From Bacteroidota bacterium (lineage in GTDB: Bacteria; Bacteroidota; Bacteroidia; AKYH767-A; 2013-40CM-41-45), in NCBI GenBank assembly GCA_016720935.1, contig JADKJP010000007.1, forward strand, positions 248,001 to 312,000: a DNA stretch of 64,000 nt. The letters run 5' to 3'. Made by a program: the position numbers and the translations under genes. The notes under the pieces were generated by a model, which did not search any database, was not told where the DNA came from, and saw only the letters and a list, made by a program, of their open reading frames with translations. Positions 27,400 through 37,071 of the stretch are shown here, piece by piece. Every line of letters starts with the position of its first letter. The first letter of the stretch is position 1.

Positions 27400-29910
27400 T
27401 TATCTTCTGATGATAAATTTCTCTTTACTCAAACGATCATTTTGCCGAATCATCAAATAGTAATTTCCCGCCGGGTAAGCGGAAATATCAATTTCATGAA
27501 TTCCTTTCCCCGAAAATAATTTCTTTCCGCTTGAATCGAAGATTTCCATTTGCTGAATGGTATTCGATCCCGAATTCAATAAGGTAATGAAATCAGATGC
27601 AGGATTCGGATAAATTTTTATCTCAGAATTCTCATTCCTGTCATTTTTCACTATTGTAGGAAGTAAACTGGCAACTTTTATTCCATTTCCAAAACTAGTG
27701 ACCCACATTTCATCCTGCTGATATGGATTGAAAATTACTTTCCATGGGAAATAAAAAGGATAATTCAGTACCGGTTGAAAGGTAGGCGTTGTAGCGTGTA
27801 TATCTGTACTTGTCCACAATCCATCTCCTTCTGTACAAATAAAAACCTGATCCGGATTGTTTGGATTAAAAGTACATGAAGCGACACGATCAAGATTGGA
27901 GATCTTAGTCCAGGTATTCCCGCGATCGGTAGTTCTGTACAAACCACCCTTTCCATTAGGTGCGCCTCCCCAACCGCTGAAAACACTGACCAGCCAGGTA
28001 TTTTGATTCGGGTCGGTCGGATCAATCGTTAAATCTCTTGTCCAGTAAAACATCCCAACATCAGATTTATCACTCCAGACCTGTAAACCCGGATTGTAAA
28101 TGAAAACGCCGGAGCTTTGTGTGAAAGCCCCGGATGAATTTCTTCTACCGGTATAGGTACACACCAATGTTCCGTCATTCAGAATAAAAATACTATGCGG
28201 GTGTCCTTCAGTTCTACCCGGAGCTGATAGTTGAGTCCAGGTTGATCCTGCACCCAGATTTATATTCTGACTCACCCATATTCCTCCTGCATTCTGACTA
28301 TGATTGACTACTGCAGCATACAAACGGTTTACATTGTTGGGATCTATTGTGACCGTAAATACCGGATGAGCAAAATCATGAAGGGTTTGCCAGGTGGCAC
28401 CCTCATCATTAGAATAAATTACTTTTCCACCTGCATTGCTTGCATCCAATGTCGCATCTTGCAAATGAGTGCTTTGGTAAATATCATGTACTGTTGATGT
28501 CGCAGCATACAGGGTTGGCCCGGCGATGTTCTTCACGATTTTATACATCGAATTTTGAGAATGTCCGGTATAATTGAAGGACCATGAATTTCCCCCATCA
28601 ACACTTTTGACACCACGAATATCCGAGTACCCGGCAAACAAATGATTCGCACTGGTCCATCGAATATCCCAACAGGAAGTATTTTCAATACCACAGCTGT
28701 GATAGGATTGGTTTGCAGGTGTATTTGCACCTGCAGCATGTTGATCAGCTGAAGAGACATAAGCTTGTATCCAATTGTTCCCCGCATCTGATGATTTGTG
28801 TACAAATCCGTAATCCGTCATCAGGATGCGCTTTGCATCATTGGGAGCAACGGTAAACCCGAATGGACATTCCGCGTAACCCCAGCCCCTGTCTCCACCC
28901 GATCCACACCATCCGGTGGCAATATTTTGATTGGAAGATGTGAGAAAAACATGTTGCCAGGTTTGGCCGCCATTCGTTGTGCGCATCACATTGGGTTCAG
29001 AAAGATATGTGCTTCCGGCAAGGTAGGCTGTATCAACGTTGTTGAGTGCAGTACCAACAAACATCAGCCAATCCTGTGAAGGAACAATACCTGACATGCT
29101 GCTGATCCATGAAGACCCACTGGCGGAATAATCCATCCTGTAAACACCACGAATAAAACTCCAGTAATCACTACCGGCAAGTCCTACATAGATATTGAGA
29201 GAGTCACCTGTAAGCGCGAAAAAACGAATCGTTGAACCACTCTTTGCTCCTCCGAAAGAATAAATCGATTGTCCTGCAGGTATACCGGGTGAAGAATCTC
29301 TGGTAAAACTTGAACCGGAATTGTGAGAAACAAGCAATCCTTCATTCGTCCCGATGAAAATATCTGACCCGTCAAAAAACACACCACCTACAAGCACGCC
29401 TGCCGACATGTTCAACGTGGAATAAACATTTGTAAATGAATTTCCACCATCCTGTGAATACCAGATTGAACCATAATAAGACAGCACAATTCTTCCTGTG
29501 CTTTGATGATCTGTCCATATCCCAAACGCTTCCTCCGATGGATCAGGATTTCCCGGAAGAATATTCCAGGTACTTCCTCCATCAGTAGTTTTCATGGGAA
29601 CAACTGCATTGTTAGCATAGCTTATACAATAACGAATCTGAGGATTGGATGTAAATGCTACTTTGGAATTATGACCACCCTGCACTTGTCTGAAATCTGT
29701 CTCAGAATAATTCATACCGAAATCTGTTGAGTGAAAAAGTTCACCCATATCACAGGAGATATAACAGTTATCGGATTGATGCGGATCTATAGACGGCGAA
29801 AACAATGCACCACCACCTCCAGGTCCTCTGGACTGAAAAGATGCGGGCACTTGTGCATCCATCCATTTCATCATGAAAATGCAGACAAGAAACAGAAATG
29901 TACCTTTCAT
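27400..29910 (-). CDS. Large secreted BNR/sortilin-type beta-propeller protein with T9SS type A sorting domain
   Basis: 836 residues with a signal peptide (FLFLVCIFMMKWMDAQV). At least six Asp-box motifs of the S-x-D-x-G-x-x-W type are visible, such as TTDGGSTWNIL, SSDAGNNWIQAY, SVDGGNSWSF, SNDEGATWQTL and TTDRGNTWTK. Together they indicate VPS10/sialidase-like beta-propellers. The C-terminal IKIYPNPASDFITLLN...AGNYYLMIR is a T9SS type A sorting domain. Related proteins include glycoside hydrolase family 74 xyloglucanases, but the GH74 catalytic pair was not verified. It is likely released or displayed at the cell surface. Confidence 0.92.
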   Translation of the reverse strand: MKGTFLFLVCIFMMKWMDAQVPASFQSRGPGGGGALFSPSIDPHQSDNCYISCDMGELFHSTDFGMNYSETDFRQVQGGHNSKVAFTSNPQIRYCISYANNAVVPMKTTDGGSTWNILPGNPDPSEEAFGIWTDHQSTGRIVLSYYGSIWYSQDGGNSFTNVYSTLNMSAGVLVGGVFFDGSDIFIGTNEGLLVSHNSGSSFTRDSSPGIPAGQSIYSFGGAKSGSTIRFFALTGDSLNIYVGLAGSDYWSFIRGVYRMDYSASGSSWISSMSGIVPSQDWLMFVGTALNNVDTAYLAGSTYLSEPNVMRTTNGGQTWQHVFLTSSNQNIATGWCGSGGDRGWGYAECPFGFTVAPNDAKRILMTDYGFVHKSSDAGNNWIQAYVSSADQHAAGANTPANQSYHSCGIENTSCWDIRWTSANHLFAGYSDIRGVKSVDGGNSWSFNYTGHSQNSMYKIVKNIAGPTLYAATSTVHDIYQSTHLQDATLDASNAGGKVIYSNDEGATWQTLHDFAHPVFTVTIDPNNVNRLYAAVVNHSQNAGGIWVSQNINLGAGSTWTQLSAPGRTEGHPHSIFILNDGTLVCTYTGRRNSSGAFTQSSGVFIYNPGLQVWSDKSDVGMFYWTRDLTIDPTDPNQNTWLVSVFSGWGGAPNGKGGLYRTTDRGNTWTKISNLDRVASCTFNPNNPDQVFICTEGDGLWTSTDIHATTPTFQPVLNYPFYFPWKVIFNPYQQDEMWVTSFGNGIKVASLLPTIVKNDRNENSEIKIYPNPASDFITLLNSGSNTIQQMEIFDSSGKKLFSGKGIHEIDISAYPAGNYYLMIRQNDRLSKEKFIIRR

Positions 29911-30047
29911 TTGCTTTCCAGATAAGCAATGAAATTACGATAAAAAACAAAGTGATGTGGTTAAATCAAAAGCAATCCTTACAGATCAGGATTACGTACG
30001 TATTATTCTTGTATAATTTACAATACAGAATACATTGATTAATGCCG

Positions 30048-31637
30048 CTACTGCGCTATTAACATATTTCGGACCTGTTGAACAGATCCGTTCTGCAGCC
30101 TTGCGTAATAAATTCCCGGAGCATAATTTTCATTCTCAAACCAGATTTTATATTCACCTGCCGCATATTCGCTATCCACCGGTGTATTAATCAGATGACC
30201 TTCACCGTCAAATATCTGAATGAGTGTATGTCCCCCTCCTGTTTTAAAGGAAATATAGGTACTGTCTGTAAATGGATTCGGATAGTTGGAAATTAAATTT
30301 TCACCTGCTGATTGGTTCAATTCATGCACTCCAATTCCTGAACAAGCTGATTGCTGAACAATTGGCAACACCTGGTAATTGTTAAGGAGTATTGAATTCA
30401 GATCAGCCGGAGGTACGCATAACCAGTCCTGCAAGAGAGACGCATAAACTGAACGATAATCGTACTGCATGGCTACATTATCATTCACACTGATGGAAGA
30501 AGGAATGACAGGATTCGATCCAATAATTCCACCCTGCGCTGCTTTTCCAAAAACAAACATCGGTGCAGCTGCTCCATGATCTGTTCCATCACTTGAATTG
30601 GATTTAATCCTTCTGCCGAATTCTGAGAATGTCATGCCCACTACCCTGTCTTCTACATTTAAAAATGACAAATCATCCATGAAGGCTGAAATCGCTGTCG
30701 ACAATTTATCCAATAAATCAGCATGTGTACCTGTCAGCGGATTTCCTGAATCAACCTGTGAAGAATGCGTATCAAAGCCAAGCAGGTTCACCATGTAAAT
30801 TTTTGTTTTCAATCCACCTGCAATGAGTCGGGCAACAATCTTCAGCTGATCGGCAAGGGAATTGGTGCCTGCAGTCGGATAGGAAGAGGATTGCTGGGTA
30901 ATATTACCGGCAGCGGTCATTATCACGCTGGAATATTGTTGAGACAATTGGGCTACACTGCGAATGTAAGTCAGCTCATGACCAGCAGGTGTGTTGGGTG
31001 CCGGATCCTGAATGCCGGAAATCAAATTGTAAAATGATGTTGGATCAGATATAGCCATACCCAAACTGCCTCCGGGCCCCTGTAGCGCAAGAGAAACTGT
31101 AGAACCTACCTGAATGGCCAGCGGATCAGGCATAGTAGCATTCGGATATCCGACAGGAAAATTTGGATACTCATAATTCAAATACCTCCCTGCCCATCCT
31201 GAAGATAAAACCTGATTTGCATCGGAACCTGTTAACCAGATATCGGTTGCCCGGAAGTGAGAAAAATTAGGTGACGGATATCCTACCCCCTGAATGATCG
31301 ATAGTTTTCCATTATCAAACAGGTTTCGCATTCCATTCATGGAAGGATGCAATCCGGTTCCGCTGTACCCACTCAAAGGCAGAACCTGAGTATCCGGAAT
31401 AAGGATATTCGGTCTCGCATTTGACAAATTGGAATATTGATCCAGAGGAATTAAAGTATTTATTCCATCATTCCCTCCATTCAATTGAATCAGGACTAAT
31501 ACATGATCCGTCATGGTAGAAGCAGTCAATGCCTGCATCAAAGGCGAACCGGCATAGGCTTTGAAAGAAAACCCGTTCAACAATCCGGGAAGGAATGCAG
31601 CGGGAATTGCTCTTTGTATAAATTTTCTTCTTTTCAT
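30048..31637 (-). CDS. DUF1501 domain protein with T9SS type A sorting domain
   Basis: 529 residues. The N-terminus MKRRKFIQRAIPAAFLPGLLNG resembles a twin-arginine or Sec signal. The DUF1501 domain follows (VLVLIQLNGGNDGINTLIPL, then GVGYPSPNFSHFRATDIW, then FSEFGRRIKSN, then DHGAAAPMFVFG), placing it in the alkaline-phosphatase-like sulfatase superfamily. The C-terminus ISNYPNPFTDSTYISFKTG...GIYYARLQN is a sorting domain. Pairing with a DUF1800 gene is a conserved arrangement in many bacteria; its function is not established. The start at ATG 31637 avoids a GTG three bases upstream. Confidence 0.92.
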   Translation of the reverse strand: MKRRKFIQRAIPAAFLPGLLNGFSFKAYAGSPLMQALTASTMTDHVLVLIQLNGGNDGINTLIPLDQYSNLSNARPNILIPDTQVLPLSGYSGTGLHPSMNGMRNLFDNGKLSIIQGVGYPSPNFSHFRATDIWLTGSDANQVLSSGWAGRYLNYEYPNFPVGYPNATMPDPLAIQVGSTVSLALQGPGGSLGMAISDPTSFYNLISGIQDPAPNTPAGHELTYIRSVAQLSQQYSSVIMTAAGNITQQSSSYPTAGTNSLADQLKIVARLIAGGLKTKIYMVNLLGFDTHSSQVDSGNPLTGTHADLLDKLSTAISAFMDDLSFLNVEDRVVGMTFSEFGRRIKSNSSDGTDHGAAAPMFVFGKAAQGGIIGSNPVIPSSISVNDNVAMQYDYRSVYASLLQDWLCVPPADLNSILLNNYQVLPIVQQSACSGIGVHELNQSAGENLISNYPNPFTDSTYISFKTGGGHTLIQIFDGEGHLINTPVDSEYAAGEYKIWFENENYAPGIYYARLQNGSVQQVRNMLIAQ

Positions 31638-31647
31638 CACTGCCGGA

Positions 31648-33348
31648 TTAGCTTAGTTGATATTCTGAAAGATCCATCAGATAGGTATAAAATTGTTGCA
31701 GTCTTGATTTAACAATATTGTAATAACCAGTATTTGTAGGATCACCAATATAATCATCCCAGGCATTCGTCCAATAAGCATTTGTGGCTTGTCCTGACAG
31801 CAGTATTGACAACAAGTAATTCCTGACATTCTGAGAAACATCTATGCAATAGTGCAATGCAAGAACTTCCTCAATGAGCGTCAGAGGATCCGAAGGATTT
31901 GTCAGAGTTTCTGTATAGCCCACAACATCCATTGATATACTGCCACCATAGCTTGTGTATCCATTGGATGCCATACGATCAGAAAATTGATTTCGTTTTG
32001 GAAGGCTGTCAGAATTTATCCACATCTCATGATAAGAGGGTTCCTGATAATAGGAAGCCCAACCTGCGACATTCGGAGGATCACCGAGATCCTGTTGCAT
32101 CGCTGAACTTGAAGTTCTGACTTTATCCCAACAACCATATTGCCCGGAAAGATTGGAAGCATCCGGGAAAACTACTCCAAACTCCCTGCAAAATCCAACG
32201 GAAAAATCCAGTGGATTTTTTATGAGACAACCCTGATTCAATACATCAAAAAAATGTTCACTACTGAACAAAGCCTGCAGTACAGGAACAATTTCAAAGT
32301 TGTTCGACCGGAATATTGCTGCCAGTGGAACAATCACATTTTGTTCAGTACTTGCATCAATTTCATAATAGATAAAATATCGATAGAGTTTTCTGCAAAT
32401 GAATAATGATAATTCATCTTTTGAGAAAATCATATCTAACAAGTCATCCAATTCAGATATCGCACCGGCACCGGATTGTCCGGTGATAACAGTATTATTA
32501 TAAAAAGACGAGAATTGTTTGTCAATAATATCGTGGCGGCTGGGATCAAAATAGGAATTGAAACCATTTGCAGATGTTGTACCGCTAACCAAATCATTTC
32601 TCCATCCGGTCAGTACTCTGGCCGCGGCTTTGACATCATCCTCGGTGTAAAAAGGGTTTCCGTTGGCATCTTTACCAATGGTAAAAAGTTCCTGCAATTC
32701 TCTCCCATAATTTTCATTAGGAGCTGTCGCTGTATTTTTTTCACCATTCAGATATTTCAGCATCGCGCTGTTAATCGTAATCTGCTTTACAAATTCTTTG
32801 AAATTCCCCAAAGCGTATTCTCTGAGTAATTCATTGTATTTATAGACATAAGTGGATACAGTAACGGAATCGAATTCAATCACAAAATGATTACTCCAGA
32901 AAAGCACCATTTTCTCGCGGATACTTCTTGGTTGATTGAGCATTTGAGAAACCCACCAGGATTTCATACTCCTTTTTCTCGAGCTGTACGTATATACACT
33001 TGTATTGCTTGTGTCGGCTGTACCCGGCCAGGGCTGACCCGCGCTGCAATTCGGATCTGTGATGAGGTTGCTATAATTGTTTACAGGTGGTGCCGGAGCA
33101 GTGTATACAGGATGATTGATCAATTCAAGTAATTCCGAAACGGAATTTTGCATTCCCTGATTGAGAAAATAATTGACGTCCGCACGGGTTGCACCAAACA
33201 TAGTTCTCTTTAACAAATGCCTTGTTTCTGCATTCGTCCAGGGTCCTGAATAGGGATTGAGTCCTGATTGGGTTCTTTCAACATGGCTGAAATCCTGCTT
33301 AAGTTTTGCAGGTGGCATTTCCAGGGATAAAAACTGGCGACGATCCAT
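31648..33348 (-). CDS. DUF1800 domain-containing protein
   Basis: 566 residues. The DUF1800 pattern is clear: AETRHLLKRTMFGATRADVNYFLNQGM, then REKMVLFWSNHFVIEF and LREYALGNFKEFVKQITINSAMLKYLNGEKN, then NYGRELQELFTIGKD and ARVLTGWRND. The closing GDPPNVAGWASY and NLSGQYGCWD are typical of the family. No catalytic role is known. It ends 10 bases before the DUF1501 start, so the two genes form an operon. The ATG at 33348 (MDRRQFLSLEMPPAKL) is chosen over the TTG at 33381. Confidence 0.9.
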   Translation of the reverse strand: MDRRQFLSLEMPPAKLKQDFSHVERTQSGLNPYSGPWTNAETRHLLKRTMFGATRADVNYFLNQGMQNSVSELLELINHPVYTAPAPPVNNYSNLITDPNCSAGQPWPGTADTSNTSVYTYSSRKRSMKSWWVSQMLNQPRSIREKMVLFWSNHFVIEFDSVTVSTYVYKYNELLREYALGNFKEFVKQITINSAMLKYLNGEKNTATAPNENYGRELQELFTIGKDANGNPFYTEDDVKAAARVLTGWRNDLVSGTTSANGFNSYFDPSRHDIIDKQFSSFYNNTVITGQSGAGAISELDDLLDMIFSKDELSLFICRKLYRYFIYYEIDASTEQNVIVPLAAIFRSNNFEIVPVLQALFSSEHFFDVLNQGCLIKNPLDFSVGFCREFGVVFPDASNLSGQYGCWDKVRTSSSAMQQDLGDPPNVAGWASYYQEPSYHEMWINSDSLPKRNQFSDRMASNGYTSYGGSISMDVVGYTETLTNPSDPLTLIEEVLALHYCIDVSQNVRNYLLSILLSGQATNAYWTNAWDDYIGDPTNTGYYNIVKSRLQQFYTYLMDLSEYQLS

Positions 33349-33653
33349 AGGAGGAATTTTGGAATAAAAACACTCTGACAAGGAATTCTACTCAGGGTTT
33401 AATCATGTGGATAAACCCCGCTTTATTAAATTTTTAAAGGATGAAAGTGCATAAAGAATACTGGAACATTCATGAAAATTGTAATTACTGTCAGAAATTT
33501 ATAAACAATCATGTAATTCAGGCGCGTAGATCATTTTGAAAATATTCAAGATCATTCATTCCGATAAAGAAAAAAATCACAGACTTGCATTATATAAAAG
33601 AAAAAGCCCCTGTACTATGGCAGACAGGGGCTTTCATTTATGAATTGTTGAAG
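33349..33653. other. Intergenic region holding the apaG terminator
   Basis: AT-rich and without a supported gene. It must hold the promoter of the DUF1800-DUF1501 operon (minus strand); no complete TTTG/TAnnTTTG pair was identified. The apaG terminator occupies its right end. Confidence 0.5.
33594..33634 (-). terminator. Intrinsic terminator of apaG
   Basis: AAAGCCCCTGT and ACAGGGGCTTT form an 11-bp stem with a 10-base loop. On the minus strand the hairpin is followed by TTTCTTTT. Confidence 0.85.
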
Positions 33654-34040
33654 TTAGTTCAGTTTGTAGGGAACGATCAGTTGAAATTCAGGAATCCTAA
33701 CATAGAATTGCTTTTTATCAATCAATCGTTCCATGAGGTAGGTACCATACATTTTACCTACTTCCGAATCCAGGTTACAGCCCGACACATACTGGTAGCT
33801 TTCCCCTGTTCCAATGATCGGAGATTCACCGATAACTCCTTCTCCTTCTACTTCACGATTGGTAGCGGATGAATCAATGATAAACCAATGTCGTCTTTTT
33901 AATTGTACCGAATAATCACTGTTGTTGGTAATGGTGATTCGATAAGCAAAAACATGTTGGCCCATCACAGGGTTGCTTTGATCGGGACGATAGAAGGTCT
34001 CTACGCTTACTTTGACTCCGGAGGTTACTTGTGTGATCAT
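33654..34040 (-). CDS. apaG: ApaG protein (fibronectin-like Co2+/Mg2+ efflux-associated)
   Basis: 128 residues, the standard ApaG size. The glycine-rich signature GEGVIGESPIIGTGESYQYVSG and the N-terminal VKVSVETFYRPDQS and FAYRITITNNSDYSVQLKRRHWFI match the family. ApaG has a fibronectin III-like fold and is associated with cobalt resistance and magnesium efflux in enterobacteria; its molecular role is unclear. The ATG at 34040 is placed inside a well-formed promoter context, whereas the longer frame is not. Confidence 0.95.
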   Translation of the reverse strand: MITQVTSGVKVSVETFYRPDQSNPVMGQHVFAYRITITNNSDYSVQLKRRHWFIIDSSATNREVEGEGVIGESPIIGTGESYQYVSGCNLDSEVGKMYGTYLMERLIDKKQFYVRIPEFQLIVPYKLN

Positions 34041-34067
34041 TGTTAAGTCTTTCTGCTTTTTATATAC

Positions 34068-34097
34068 CAAATGTATTAAAGCAGTCAGTAAATCAAA
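34068..34097 (-). promoter_or_regulatory. apaG promoter (TTTG, 18-base spacer, TACATTTG)
   Basis: On the minus strand -33 TTTG (34094-34097) and -7 TACATTTG (34068-34075) are separated by 18 bases, a complete Bacteroidota promoter. The -7 end is 27 bases upstream of the ATG. Confidence 0.7.
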
Positions 34098-34394
34098 AAA
34101 TATTTTGACGAAACAAATCGATCAGAAGGCGAACGTATGGAATCAGGGGTTAAGTGGTGCTTAAGCCTTCAAAAAATTCAGAAAAACAGGTTTTTTAGTG
34201 CGAAATAAGCCTCTAAAATCGATTCCCAATCAAATAAAGCGGGTACAAACAAAAACCAGTACGATGAAAAAAATGAGAAGCTCCAAAAAGGCTGCCCATC
34301 GTGTGTTCCTCAAAACTCTCTTTTTATGAGAATTTTGAGCTATTAAGCTATCTGAAGGGCGACCGGTGAGCACCATGGACTGGCAAGGTAGAAA
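34098..34394. other. Noncoding stretch between the ABC-F stop and the apaG promoter
   Basis: No gene is supported. CTCAAAACTCTC (34309-34320) and GAGAATTTTGAG (34328-34339) form a 12-bp stem with one mismatch and a 7-base loop; it could terminate the ABC-F transcript, although no U-run follows. Confidence 0.45.
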
Positions 34395-36320
34395 TTATTC
34401 CATCGCAGACAATTCTTCGAAAGATTTCTCCCATTCTGAATTGACGAGCTTCATCTTCTCTTCCAATTCATTGAATTTTTGGAGATTCTCCTGGAATGTC
34501 TTTGGATCACCGTATACTTCCGGTTTTGATAAATGTTTCTCCAAAGCCTCTCTTTCCTTCTTCAATTTACTCAACTCATCTTCGAGTTGCTGAACCCTGT
34601 TGCTCAGTTTTTTCTTTTTCTTTTTTTCTTCTTCCGAAGGATCCTTTTGTTTTTGATCAACTGCTTCCGCCTTTTTCGCTTTTGCCTTTGCTACCGCGGC
34701 TTTCTGAACTGCCTGATCAGCCGCTTTCTGCTGACTTCTGGAATATTCATATTCTTCGTAGTCACCGGGATATTCCTTGACTTGCAGGTCCTCAATCCAC
34801 CATATTTTATTCGCTACCTGGGAAAGAAAATAACGATCGTGAGAAACGATGATAAAACTTCCTTCATACTCCTGCAGCACATTGATCAGAATGGCGACAG
34901 ATTGCATATCGAGGTGATTCGTAGGTTCGTCAAGAATCAGGAAATTCGCTTTGCTCAACATCGTTTTTGCTAAAGCAACCCTTGATTTTTCTCCTCCGGA
35001 AAGCACTTTAATTTTTTTGAATACATCATCTCCTGTAAAAAGAAATGCACCCAATACGGTTCGAAGTTCAACATCCTTTTTATCGGGAGCGAATTCCGCC
35101 AGTTCAGTAATGAGATCGTTGTTCAGATTCAATGCTTCCAGTTGGTGCTGGGCGTAAAAAGCAGTAACAACCTGATGAACATTTTCTGATTTTCCTTCAT
35201 AGGGCTCACTCCCATTGATCATTCTCAGCAGGGTGGATTTACCCCGACCATTGGCGCCAATGAGCGCGATTTTATCTCCACGGTTGATTTTGATCTCTGT
35301 GTTTTCAAGAATCTTAAGGTCACCGTACGCTTTCTTTTTTATTTGCAAATGAGAAATGACCTTTCCCGGTTGCCGGTCGATTACAAAACGGATATTAATA
35401 TCGGGAGTTCCGCTTTCTACATCTTCTATCTTATCCATCTTATCGAGCATTTTCATTCTCGATTGAGCCATTTTAGCTTTGGAAGCTTTAGCACGAAAAC
35501 GGTCGATCAACTTTTCCTGCTCTTTTATATACTGTTGCTGGTTTTTGAATTGGGATCGCTGCAACTCTTCTCTGCCTTGTTTTTCTTCAAGATAAAAGGA
35601 ATAATTTCCGTTGTACAAGGTGATTTTTTGATTCGCGATTTCAGCAGTTTTTGTAACCACCTTATCAAGAAAATATCTGTCGTGAGACACCACCACAACT
35701 GCTCCACGGTAATCCTGAAGATATTTTTCAACCCACTGAATGGAAGGCAAATCAAGGTGGTTGGTAGGTTCATCCAACAGAAGTAAATCAGGTTGTTGCA
35801 ACATCATTTTAGCCAACATCACCCGCATACGCCAGCCACCGGAAAACTGATTTAGCGAACGATTGAGATCATCGGTAGAAAAACCCAGACCTTCCAGCAA
35901 GGCTTCCGCTTTGTGTTGAATATTATATCCGTCAGCCGCTTCGTAGGCAACCTGCTTGTCATGAAGTTCATGTAGAATAGCCTCGGAATGATCATGTTCC
36001 ATTCTCTCAAGCAAAGCATGGATTTCCTTTTCAAGACGTAAAGGTTCTCCAAAAGCCTGCATAGCCACTTCCAGAATTGTATCACTACTGGAATAACTGA
36101 GCAAATCCTGGTTGAGGAAACCAAGAGTCATATTCCTCAATTTGGAAACTTCCCCTTTTTCAAGTTGATACTCACCGTTAATAATCCTCAGGAGGGTGGA
36201 TTTACCGGTTCCATTGAGGCCAACCAGGCCTATTTTCTCACCCGGATTAATCTGCCAGGTAGCGTCGCGGTACAAATACCGGCCACCAAATTCGAAACTT
36301 ATATTGTTTAATGATAACAC
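34395..36320 (-). CDS. ABC-F family ATP-binding cassette protein
   Basis: 641 residues, two ABC domains on one chain and no membrane segments. Walker A motifs are GLNGTGKST and GANGRGKST; signature motifs are NQFSGGWRMR and LSGGEKSRVALA; Walker B sites read LLLLDEPTNHLD and FLILDEPTNHLD. A charged linker joins the domains, and the last ~100 residues are a Lys/Glu-rich coiled coil like the Uup C-terminal domain. ABC-F proteins act on the ribosome, in translation or antibiotic protection. The GTG at 36320 (MLSLNNISFEF) is the likely start; the frame extends to a TTG at 36371. Confidence 0.93.
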   Translation of the reverse strand: MLSLNNISFEFGGRYLYRDATWQINPGEKIGLVGLNGTGKSTLLRIINGEYQLEKGEVSKLRNMTLGFLNQDLLSYSSSDTILEVAMQAFGEPLRLEKEIHALLERMEHDHSEAILHELHDKQVAYEAADGYNIQHKAEALLEGLGFSTDDLNRSLNQFSGGWRMRVMLAKMMLQQPDLLLLDEPTNHLDLPSIQWVEKYLQDYRGAVVVVSHDRYFLDKVVTKTAEIANQKITLYNGNYSFYLEEKQGREELQRSQFKNQQQYIKEQEKLIDRFRAKASKAKMAQSRMKMLDKMDKIEDVESGTPDINIRFVIDRQPGKVISHLQIKKKAYGDLKILENTEIKINRGDKIALIGANGRGKSTLLRMINGSEPYEGKSENVHQVVTAFYAQHQLEALNLNNDLITELAEFAPDKKDVELRTVLGAFLFTGDDVFKKIKVLSGGEKSRVALAKTMLSKANFLILDEPTNHLDMQSVAILINVLQEYEGSFIIVSHDRYFLSQVANKIWWIEDLQVKEYPGDYEEYEYSRSQQKAADQAVQKAAVAKAKAKKAEAVDQKQKDPSEEEKKKKKKLSNRVQQLEDELSKLKKEREALEKHLSKPEVYGDPKTFQENLQKFNELEEKMKLVNSEWEKSFEELSAME

Positions 36321-36576
36321 GGCGCGAAAGTCGGAATTTTTTACCGCTTTGCCGCATTTTAACGCACACAAATGCGAATTCCTGATCTAATAGAATGAGA
36401 GGCTCAAAATAAAGTTCAGCTCATTTTTTACTATGAAAAGTTGAAACGGTATTCCACATAATTCACTGATTCTCTATGATCAGGAATTCAATATCTCCGG
36501 AATCCTGAAATAAAAAAAACAAAATTATACCCGCTTATCAGGATGTATTTATCTGAATTTATCACTAAAAATTAGC

Positions 36577-36584
36577 TATCTTTG
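36577..36584 (+). promoter_or_regulatory. -7 element TATCTTTG of mscL
   Basis: An exact TAnnTTTG match ends 19 bases before the mscL ATG. No clear -33 element. Confidence 0.6.
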
Positions 36585-36603
36585 TCAAAAATTAACAAAA
36601 ATC

Positions 36604-37017
36604 ATGGGACTCACTTCAGAATTTAAAGATTTCATCAACAAGGGAAATGTTGTTGACCTGGCAGTAGGTGTTGTAATTGGAGGGGCATTTGGAAAAATCG
36701 TAAACTCTGTTGTGAACGATATCATTATGCCACCGATTGGAATGCTCATCAGTGGTGTAAATTTCACGGATATTAAAATCAAAATAAAAGATGCTGCATT
36801 GGATGCCGCCGGAAAACAAATTCCCGCAGTAACATTAAACATCGGCAGCTTTCTTCAGATTTTATTAGAGTTCATGATTGTTGCATTTGCCATCTTCATG
36901 GTAGTCAAAGCAGTGAACAGGATGAGGGCCAAAGAGGAAGCAGCGCCTTCAGCACCACCGGCTCCGACTAAAGAAGAATTATTACTTAGAGAAATCAGGG
37001 ATCTTCTCAAAAAATAA
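36604..37017 (+). CDS. mscL: Large-conductance mechanosensitive channel MscL
   Basis: 137 residues, the expected size. The N-terminal amphipathic helix and first membrane helix read EFKDFINKGNVVDLAVGVVIGGAFG, followed by IMPPIGMLISGVNF. The second membrane helix (LLEFMIVAFAIFMVVKAVNRM) leads to a cytoplasmic helix (EELLLREIRDLLK). MscL opens under hypo-osmotic shock and releases cytoplasmic solutes. The periplasmic loop is short, as usual. Confidence 0.97.
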   Translation: MGLTSEFKDFINKGNVVDLAVGVVIGGAFGKIVNSVVNDIIMPPIGMLISGVNFTDIKIKIKDAALDAAGKQIPAVTLNIGSFLQILLEFMIVAFAIFMVVKAVNRMRAKEEAAPSAPPAPTKEELLLREIRDLLKK

Positions 37018-37071
37018 AATTCAAGACCTATATATTAATCAATTAATCCATTAACGACCAAAACCAGAAAA

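Noticed and set aside
34098..34394. Possible small gene or RNA between apaG and the ABC-F gene
   Set aside because: Only one imperfect hairpin and no coding frame with support; kept as a noncoding stretch.
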